From contig NZ_BONI01000047.1 of assembly GCF_016862635.1 (NCBI RefSeq), positions 1-64,000 of the forward strand: 64,000 nucleotides of DNA, given 5' to 3'. The position numbers and the translations under genes were made by a program. A model generated the notes under the pieces. That model saw only the letters and a list, made by a program, of their open reading frames with translations. It was not told the origin of the DNA and did not search any database. This DNA is from Catellatospora coxensis (lineage in GTDB: Bacteria > Actinomycetota > Actinomycetes > Mycobacteriales > Micromonosporaceae). Shown one piece after another: positions 58,351-64,000 of this stretch; the first letter of the stretch is position 1; the number at the start of each line of letters is the position of its first letter.

Positions 58351-60024
58351 TCACCGCCGCCGGTTGCGCATGGTCAGCTCGGTGAGCCCGTCGCGGGTCG
58401 CGACGACGGTGAGCCGGTCGCGTTCGCGTACCCGCCGGGCCGGGCTTGGTTTCCACAGCGGCCGGGGCTCGCCGAACTCGGTCACCGCGACCACCCGGAT
58501 CGCCTCGGCCCGGTCGACGTTCGCGGTCGTCGTGCCGGCCAGCGGCGAGCCGACGGGCACGAACACCTCGGCGATGAGCAGCACCCGCCGGTCGACGGCG
58601 ATGGTGCCGATCACCTCCCGGCCCATCAGCGCCTCCGCGAACGCGGGCACCGCCATGTTCGACACGCTGCGCGACAGCGGCAGGTCGAAGGTGGCGCGCA
58701 CCCGGTCGGCGAGGTCGGGATCGAACAGGCGCAGCACGACCCGGACCCGCTGCTGCAGCTTGCGGGCGTACAGCGCGGTCTGCAGGTTGGCCATGTCGGA
58801 GCGGTCCACGGCGAGCAGCGCCTTGCACCGGTCCACGCCCGCCTGGCGCAGCGTGGTCTCCCGGCTCGGGTCGCCGATCAGCAGCGGGATGTCCAGTTCC
58901 CGGGCCAGCGCCACGCCGCGGGCGTTCTCGTCCTGGGCGACGGCGACCATGGTGATGCCGCGGTCGTGCAGCAGCCGCAGCACCCGGGTCCCGACGCCGC
59001 CGAGGCCGACCACCACGACGTGCCCGGAGCGCGGCTGGATGAGCCGCAGCTGCGCCACGGCCAGGCGCGCCCGCACCGTGCCCTCCACCACCAGCGCCGT
59101 CACCAGCGGGATGAACGCCAGCCCGGCCAGCCCGAGCAGCAGTTGCAGCGCCTGCTGCCGGGGCTGGTAGCCCGACTCGGGCTGCGGGCCGCCGAGCACC
59201 GTGGTCGCCGCCGCGTAGAACGCCGGCCAGGGCCGCAGGTGCAGGCTGAGCGCCAGGGCCGCGCCCGCCGCGACGATGATCGCCAGTACGGCGGTGACGG
59301 CGATGCGGGTCTTGCGGGAGAACAGCGCGCCCAGGAACGACAGCACCAGCCCGGCCCAGGAGGGGCGCTTCGGGGTGAGCCGGCTCAGGCCCAGCGAGGT
59401 CTCCCACAGCGACGCCGGTCCGCGGTCCTCGGCGAGCACCAGGTCGGCGGCGCGCTCGTCACCGGGCAGCACCAGCGGCCCGTCCCCGGCCGAGGTGCCG
59501 GCGAGCCCGCACACCACGTCCTGGGGCGCGACGTCCGCGCGCGGGGCGACGACCAGCGTGCGCCGGGCCACCTGCACCGGCGTCGCCGCGACCTCGCCGA
59601 GCGCCGTCGCCACCAGCTCCGGACCGGCGATCTCCGCATCGGACAGCACCCGCGCGTTGCCGAGCAGCGACTCGATGTCCTGACCCAGCGCGGTGTGGTA
59701 CATCCGCAGCACCAGCCGCAGCCGCGGGGCGACGTCACGGGCCAGCAGCGCCAGCGAGAGGTTGCCGACGTCGTCCTGCACCGCCAGCGCGAGCCCGGCC
59801 GCGGTGGCGACGTCGACGCCGCGCAGCGCGTGCTCGTCGATGCGCTCGGCCACCACCAGCGCCACCCGGTCCAGGTCGGTGAAGTCGCGCGCCGCGGCCT
59901 GTTCCGCCTCGGTCATCAGCACCACGACCTCGGCGCGGTAGCGTTCCGAGAGCTGTTGCGCCAGGCGGTAGGTCAGGTCGTCCGATCCGTTGAGGACGAA
60001 GTGGTTCGTGCGGGCTGCGGGCAT
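58351..60024 (-). CDS. Two-RCK-domain membrane protein (CASTOR/TrkA-like)
   Basis: 557 residues. The N-terminal RCK-like domain (about 5-140) has the dinucleotide-type strand HFVLNGSDDLTYRLAQQL. Two to four TM helices are in the middle (about 220-330: GLVLSFLGALF, IAVTAVLAIIVAAGAALAL, and LLLGLAGLAFIPLVTALVV). A second TrkA-N domain follows with HVVVVGLGGVGTRVLRLL, ARELDIPLLIGDPS and a TrkA-C-like end. This layout is that of CASTOR/TrkH-like potassium-channel-regulatory proteins of actinobacteria. Ion specificity is not certain. ATG at 60024; a start at 60048 is possible. Confidence 0.8.
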   Translation of the reverse strand: MPAARTNHFVLNGSDDLTYRLAQQLSERYRAEVVVLMTEAEQAAARDFTDLDRVALVVAERIDEHALRGVDVATAAGLALAVQDDVGNLSLALLARDVAPRLRLVLRMYHTALGQDIESLLGNARVLSDAEIAGPELVATALGEVAATPVQVARRTLVVAPRADVAPQDVVCGLAGTSAGDGPLVLPGDERAADLVLAEDRGPASLWETSLGLSRLTPKRPSWAGLVLSFLGALFSRKTRIAVTAVLAIIVAAGAALALSLHLRPWPAFYAAATTVLGGPQPESGYQPRQQALQLLLGLAGLAFIPLVTALVVEGTVRARLAVAQLRLIQPRSGHVVVVGLGGVGTRVLRLLHDRGITMVAVAQDENARGVALARELDIPLLIGDPSRETTLRQAGVDRCKALLAVDRSDMANLQTALYARKLQQRVRVVLRLFDPDLADRVRATFDLPLSRSVSNMAVPAFAEALMGREVIGTIAVDRRVLLIAEVFVPVGSPLAGTTTANVDRAEAIRVVAVTEFGEPRPLWKPSPARRVRERDRLTVVATRDGLTELTMRNRRR

Positions 60025-60099
60025 GCCGGAATGGTCGGCCCATCGCATCGACGGGGGATGGCCTCCGGGTGGCCGGGCGGTGAACTGAGCGTCGCGGTC

Positions 60100-60564
60100 T
60101 CAGCGGCGGCGCAACGTCATGAGCATCGCCGGGTACGGCCCGGCGGCGACCTCGGCTGTGGCCCGGTCGGCGGGGATCACGTTGTCCATGCGCAGCTGCA
60201 GCGTGGCGCCCGTGGCGTCGATGATGATCCGCCAGCGCCAGCCGCCGCCGTAGTCGGCCTCCAGCTCGACGACCCCGCCGTCGCGTACGGTGCCGGGCAG
60301 CGTCCTGGCCGCGGGCTGCTGGTGCCACGAGTCGCTCCACAGCCCGACCACCGCGCCGGGCTCCTCACCGGAGCCGAGGGCGAGCAGGCCCTGCTGCGGA
60401 CCGTCGGCCGGGTGCGCCCAGGTGTAGGCGACCGTCGTCATGTGGCCGCCTGCCGCCGTGGCCAGCGTCAGCGTGGCCAGCGACTCGGCGAACGGGTCCT
60501 GAGGCATCAGCCGGAAGCCGTTGGCCCCGGTCCAGTCACCGGCCACGTCCGCGAGAATCGTCAT
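60100..60564 (-). CDS. DUF1579-like protein
   Basis: 154 residues with DVAGDWTGANGFRLMP, TTVAYTWAHPADGPQQGLLAL, VVGLWSDSWHQQPAARTLPG and WRWRIIIDATGATLQLRMDN. This resembles a beta-barrel family of the DUF1579 kind. No catalytic motif is visible. ATG at 60564. It stands alone. Confidence 0.7.
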   Translation of the reverse strand: MTILADVAGDWTGANGFRLMPQDPFAESLATLTLATAAGGHMTTVAYTWAHPADGPQQGLLALGSGEEPGAVVGLWSDSWHQQPAARTLPGTVRDGGVVELEADYGGGWRWRIIIDATGATLQLRMDNVIPADRATAEVAAGPYPAMLMTLRRR

Positions 60565-60715
60565 TTCCGGATGCTAGCCCGCCGGTGCGTCATCGGCCGC
60601 GGACGCGCCTGCGCGCCGGTGTGTGAGCGGGGCGTGAGCGTTCGTGCTCACGCCCACGTCGCAGCCGGTCGGGTGGACTGGGCACCGTGACCGACCTGAC
60701 TAGCGAGGCGGCGGC

Positions 60716-61360
60716 ATGATCCTGCTGTCCGACCGCCGGATCTCCGCCATCGCCCTCGGCGACACCGGTGAACCCATGATCGACCTGCGCGAGGTGCCCG
60801 AGCTGCGCATCGACTCGCGGCTCGCCGACCCCGCCGGGGCGTACGCCCATCTGCGCGAGGGTGTCGCGCAGCGGCTGCTGGACGCGCAGCGTGCCCTGCC
60901 CGACGGGCTGCGGCTGCTGGTGATCGAGGCGTACCGGCCGCTGCGCCTGCAGACCGAGTACTTCGAGGACTACCAGGCCGAGCTGCGGGCCGCCCACCCG
61001 GGGTGGGACGCCGAGCGGCTGCACACCGAGGCGAGCAAGTACGTCTCGCCGCCCGACGTCGCCCCGCACAGCACCGGCGGCACCGTCGACCTGACCCTGT
61101 GCACCGAGGACGGCATGGAGCTGGACATGGGCACCGCCGTCAACGCGAGCCCGCTGGCCAGCGCGGACGCCTGCTTCACCGCCTCGCCGCACGTGTCGGC
61201 GACGGCCCGCGGGCACCGCGACGTGCTGTCGCTCGCGCTGTCGGGCGTCGGCCTGGTCAACTACCCCACCGAGTGGTGGCACTGGTCCTACGGCGACCGC
61301 TACTGGGCCCTGCAGACCCGCGCCGCGCAGACCCGGTACGGCCCCGTCGCGGCGGTGTGA
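60716..61360 (+). CDS. VanX-like D-Ala-D-Ala dipeptidase (M15D)
   Basis: 214 residues. The zinc motif is HSTGGTVDLTL (H118, D125), and the catalytic ExxH is TEWWHWSYGDRYWA (E186, H189). R74 (LLVIEAYRPLRLQ) sits at the conserved substrate arginine. These are the VanX/M15D signatures. Such enzymes split D-Ala-D-Ala; non-resistance homologues are common in actinomycetes and act in peptidoglycan turnover. No vanH/vanA partners are seen. ATG at 60716. Confidence 0.9.
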   Translation: MILLSDRRISAIALGDTGEPMIDLREVPELRIDSRLADPAGAYAHLREGVAQRLLDAQRALPDGLRLLVIEAYRPLRLQTEYFEDYQAELRAAHPGWDAERLHTEASKYVSPPDVAPHSTGGTVDLTLCTEDGMELDMGTAVNASPLASADACFTASPHVSATARGHRDVLSLALSGVGLVNYPTEWWHWSYGDRYWALQTRAAQTRYGPVAAV

Positions 61361-61434
61361 ACTCCCCGGAACAAGCGGGCGGGGTCCGGAGTTGATCCAG
61401 CCGAAGAGACCCGAGTCCACCGAGGAGTGCCCTT

Positions 61435-62226
61435 ATGACCAGCTCCGCCGACGCCGTCATCGCCGCGCTGCGGTCCGGCCACGACACGCTCGCCGCGCAC
61501 GTGCGCGACCTGCCGGCAGCCGACCTCACCGGCCCGTCGGGCGCGTCCGAGTGGGACGTGTCCCAGGTGCTCAGCCACCTGGGCAGCGGTGCCGAGATCC
61601 ACCTCGCCACGGTCGAGGCGGCGCTGGCGGGCGAGCCCACCCCCGGCTTCGAGTTCAACAAGGGCGTCTGGGCGCGCTGGGACGCGATGGCCCCCGCCGA
61701 CCGGGCCGAGGGCTTCCTCGCCGCCAACGACGCCCTGCTGGCGAAGTACGAGTCGCTCGACGCGGACACGCTCGCGGACCTGCGGATCGACCTGGGCTTC
61801 CTGCCAGCGCCGGTCGACGTGGCCACCGCGGCGAGCCTGCGGCTGAGCGAGTACACCTTCCACTCCTGGGACGTGCGGGTCGGCGCCGACCCGCAGGCCG
61901 TGCTCGCCGCCGAGGCGGTTCCGCTGCTCACGGGCACGCTCGGCGGCATGTTCGGCTGGCTGGCCAAGTCCGATGCGCTCGACGGCCGGACGCTGACCCT
62001 GCGCGTCGAGACCACCGGCCCCGACGCGGTGCACGGCCTGCGGCTGGCAGACAAGGTCGAGCTGGCCGACGCCCCGGCCGACGCCGACGGCGTGCTCCGG
62101 CTGCCCGCCGAGGCCTGGTTGCGCCTGGTCGTCGGCCGGCTCTCGCCGCAGCACACCCCGGCCGCCGTGGAGACCGCCGGCGAGGCCGACCTGGACCTGC
62201 TCCGCCAGGTGTTCCGCGGCTTCTGA
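61435..62226 (+). CDS. DinB-type (maleylpyruvate-isomerase-like) protein
   Basis: 263 residues. The helical DinB fold shows AHVRDLPAADLTGPSGASEWDVSQVLSHLGSG, with GWARWD-like VWARWDAMAP, and YTFHSWDVRVG. His residues at SHLGSG (about H48), H57-like EIH and the FHSWD site would bind a metal. The TIGR03083-type superfamily uses mycothiol or acts as metal-dependent enzymes. Substrate unknown. ATG at 61435 with GAGGAG upstream. Confidence 0.85.
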   Translation: MTSSADAVIAALRSGHDTLAAHVRDLPAADLTGPSGASEWDVSQVLSHLGSGAEIHLATVEAALAGEPTPGFEFNKGVWARWDAMAPADRAEGFLAANDALLAKYESLDADTLADLRIDLGFLPAPVDVATAASLRLSEYTFHSWDVRVGADPQAVLAAEAVPLLTGTLGGMFGWLAKSDALDGRTLTLRVETTGPDAVHGLRLADKVELADAPADADGVLRLPAEAWLRLVVGRLSPQHTPAAVETAGEADLDLLRQVFRGF

Positions 62227-62317
62227 GCGCCGCGCACCCGTCCCGCCCGCGTCACCTCGGGCGGGACGGTATGAGCAGGTTTCGCCCGACCGCTCCTGCC
62301 GGAGCTGTGACACTACG

Positions 62318-64000
62318 GTGGTGACCGGCGTAGACGACCGTACGGGGCTGCTCGAAGGAGTCGACCTGCGCGCCCTCGTACGGCGCTACGAGCCGGTGCT
62401 GTGCTTCACCGCAGGCGAGATGTTCTTCCCGATGCCCGTCGACACCTACCTGGCCGGAGCGGCCCTGTGGGCCTCGCACCATACGTCGCGCGGCGCGCCG
62501 ACGCTGCTGGTCGACCACGGCGAGCTGGACCCCGAGCGGCTCGCCGAAACCGCCCGGGAGCACCCCGAGGCCGCCCTGTTCCTGCGCTACGCCCCGCGCG
62601 GCCTCGGGCATCGTGAGCTGCGGGAATGGCGGCGCAGACCGGACCGGCCGAAGTTCACCGGGGTGTCCCGGCTGGCCGCGGTCGGGCTGATCGGCCGGTT
62701 CATCGACTCGCTGCTGCGCCTGTCGCTGACCCTGCGCGGCCGGGTCCCGGGCGGGCTCACCGCTGCGGTGCAGCGCCAGTACGCCGCCGCCGGCCCGCAG
62801 ACCGACACCTACCACGCCCACGTCAGCTCGGACGGCGGCTACGTCGTCATCCAGTACTGGTTCCTGTACGCGATGAACGACTGGCGGTCCAGCTTCAGCG
62901 GCGTCAACGACCACGAGTCCGACTGGGAGCAGCTCACCCTGTACCTGGTGCCCTCACCCGACGGGCCGGACGGGTTCGAGCTCGCCTGGGTGGCGCTGTC
63001 CTCCCACGACGAGGTCGGCGACGAGCTGCGCCGCCGCCCCGACGACCCCGACCTGAGCTGGGTCGAGGGCACCCACCTGGTGGCCAACGCGGGCGCGGGC
63101 TCGCACTCGGGGGCGTACCTGCCCGGCGACTACCTGGTGCGGGTGCAGCCGCCCGCGCTGGAGGGCGCCCTCAACACGCTGACCCGGGTCCGGGCGGTGC
63201 TGTTCCCGTGGACCCGCGGCAAGGTCGCCGAGGGCCTCGGCATCCCGTACGTCGACTACCGCCGCGGCGACGGCGAGCGCATCGGCCCCGGCACGTCCCG
63301 GCCGTGGAGCCCGATCCTGATCGACTCCGCCACCCCCTGGGTGCGCGACTACCGCGGCCTGTGGGGGCTGGACACCGCCGACCCGTTCGGCGGCGAGCGC
63401 GCGCCCGCCGGTCCCCGCTACGAGCGCAGCGGCGCGATCCGGGCCTCGTGGGGCGACCCGGTCGGCTGGGCCGGCCTGGACAAGGTGCCGCCGACCCCCG
63501 CCCGCGCGCTGCGCGCCGGCGCCGACCGGGCCCGCGAGCTGGCCGACACCATCACCGAACTCGACGCCCGGATCGCCGACGGCCAGGACGAGCTGCGGCG
63601 TATGTCGGCCGGGCTGGAGGTGCTGCCGCCGACGGTGACCGCGAGCCGCCGCGGCGGCGACGGCGCGGCCGCCTCCCTGCTCGCCCAGGAGCAGGCCGTG
63701 GCGTCGCTGCGCGCCCGCCGCCGCGCGGCCGTGAACGAACGAGACCAGCTCCGGGCGGTGGGCGGGGTGCCGCCGCTGCCGCCGCCGCACGCGCACCTGC
63801 GCAACCGGGTCGTGCCCGACGTCGCCGCCCCGGCCGGGGCGCTGCTGCGGTTCTGGGCCGGGGCGTCGCTGTCGGTGCTGCTGCTCCTGCTCGGCTTCGC
63901 GCTGCTGCTGGAGCAGGGTTCGCTGCTGCTGGCGTGCACGCTCGCGGTGCTGGCGGTGATGGCCGTCGAGGCGGTGCTGCGCCGACGCCTGCTGCTGTTC
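62318..64000 (+). CDS. Vps62-like protein with C-terminal TM region (3' partial)
   Basis: 561 residues are visible and the frame is still open at the end. GTG at 62318 or 62321 is the probable start. Residues 26-390 contain YEPVLCFTAGEMFFPMPVD, SSDGGYVVIQYWFLYAMNDW, GVNDHESDWEQLTLYL and LVANAGAGSHSGAYLPGD, resembling Vps62/DUF946-type proteins of plants and fungi. A coiled-coil stretch (about 400-475, ADRARELADTITELDARIAD, ASLRARRRAAVNERDQL) leads to two TM helices (about 510-550) at the visible end. The function is unknown; membrane anchoring is inferred. Confidence 0.75.
   Translation, partial: MVTGVDDRTGLLEGVDLRALVRRYEPVLCFTAGEMFFPMPVDTYLAGAALWASHHTSRGAPTLLVDHGELDPERLAETAREHPEAALFLRYAPRGLGHRELREWRRRPDRPKFTGVSRLAAVGLIGRFIDSLLRLSLTLRGRVPGGLTAAVQRQYAAAGPQTDTYHAHVSSDGGYVVIQYWFLYAMNDWRSSFSGVNDHESDWEQLTLYLVPSPDGPDGFELAWVALSSHDEVGDELRRRPDDPDLSWVEGTHLVANAGAGSHSGAYLPGDYLVRVQPPALEGALNTLTRVRAVLFPWTRGKVAEGLGIPYVDYRRGDGERIGPGTSRPWSPILIDSATPWVRDYRGLWGLDTADPFGGERAPAGPRYERSGAIRASWGDPVGWAGLDKVPPTPARALRAGADRARELADTITELDARIADGQDELRRMSAGLEVLPPTVTASRRGGDGAAASLLAQEQAVASLRARRRAAVNERDQLRAVGGVPPLPPPHAHLRNRVVPDVAAPAGALLRFWAGASLSVLLLLLGFALLLEQGSLLLACTLAVLAVMAVEAVLRRRLLLF

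Noticed and set aside
57067-60690. Very long open frame (about 1200 codons) on the plus strand
   Set aside because: It lies antisense to the crystallin-like and RCK genes, is made of low-complexity Arg/Gly/Ala/Val sequence and has no family. It is a GC-bias shadow.
60716-61360. Vancomycin-resistance interpretation of the VanX-like gene
   Set aside because: No vanH, vanA, vanS or vanR partners are in the neighbourhood; VanX-like enzymes without resistance are common in actinomycetes.

Overview
The window is very GC-rich, densely packed actinomycete DNA with strong G/C bias at third codon positions and many GTG starts. Three things point to Micromonosporaceae (Actinoplanes/Catellatospora/Micromonospora-like): several secreted polysaccharide hydrolases carrying CBM2 or CBM13 modules, dispersed intergenic hairpins built on the core GAAGGTGCCCTTCC, and a DinB-type protein of the mycothiol-dependent superfamily. 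The family assignment is inference; no rRNA, tRNA, CRISPR array, prophage or replication origin was seen.

Layout. 1-5.3 kb: the end of a TPR protein, a YdeI/OmdA-like protein, a clan GH-A glycosidase with Fn3 and CBM2 behind a CebR-like operator, and a secreted triple-repeat protein. 5.4-7.7 kb: a DHA2-type drug exporter divergent from its TetR regulator across three copies of one palindrome. 8.3-10.4 kb: a HisD-like dehydrogenase and an SDR enzyme in one catabolic-looking operon behind a LacI-like palindrome. 10.5-20 kb: a GH12 endoglucanase and a GH43 arabinanase mixed with an acetyltransferase, a HEAT-like protein, a protein with an HEPN-type Rx4H motif, an MscS-like membrane protein and a PhoX-like protein. 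21.36-23.40 kb: an IS607-family element (serine recombinase plus TnpB) that appears to have landed between an NAD-dependent epimerase and its promoter. 24.4-25.8 kb: a GH18 chitinase.

26.1-31.2 kb holds the most interesting unit: a tightly overlapping five-gene operon with the composition of the STM4015-STM4014-STM4013-STM4012-STM4011 cluster first named from Salmonella (LRR-like protein, ATP-grasp protein, alkaline-phosphatase-superfamily hydrolase, two different radical SAM enzymes). It looks like a complete biosynthetic or modification pathway whose product I do not know to be established. It runs tail-to-tail into a DUF6745-like gene pair.

35.7-38.6 kb: a PhoD-like phosphatase with a secreted beta-propeller-like protein. 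39.2-46.1 kb: a four-gene ABC-2 transporter operon and a DrrAB-like pair. 46.2-52.2 kb: a DUF2332 protein, a frameshifted and internally deleted alpha/beta-hydrolase remnant, a probable pseudokinase, a truncated haemoglobin divergent from a Cys-containing HTH regulator, and a methyltransferase. 52.2-56.6 kb: TetR followed by a heterodimeric type IV ABC exporter. 57-64 kb: a secreted protein of four beta-gamma-crystallin-like domains, a two-RCK-domain ion-transport-like membrane protein, a VanX-like D,D-dipeptidase, a DinB-type protein and a large Vps62-like protein that runs off the window.

Repeats are notable. One hairpin family occurs four times at gene ends (1237, 39149, 46091, 52188) and shows compensatory base-pair changes. 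A second 55-bp pseudo-palindrome occurs at 24323 and 35623, both between convergent genes. A perfect 48-bp inverted repeat lies at 56741. Many promoters carry clear palindromic operators. All functional statements come from reading the sequence and remembered family knowledge; no database search was run.
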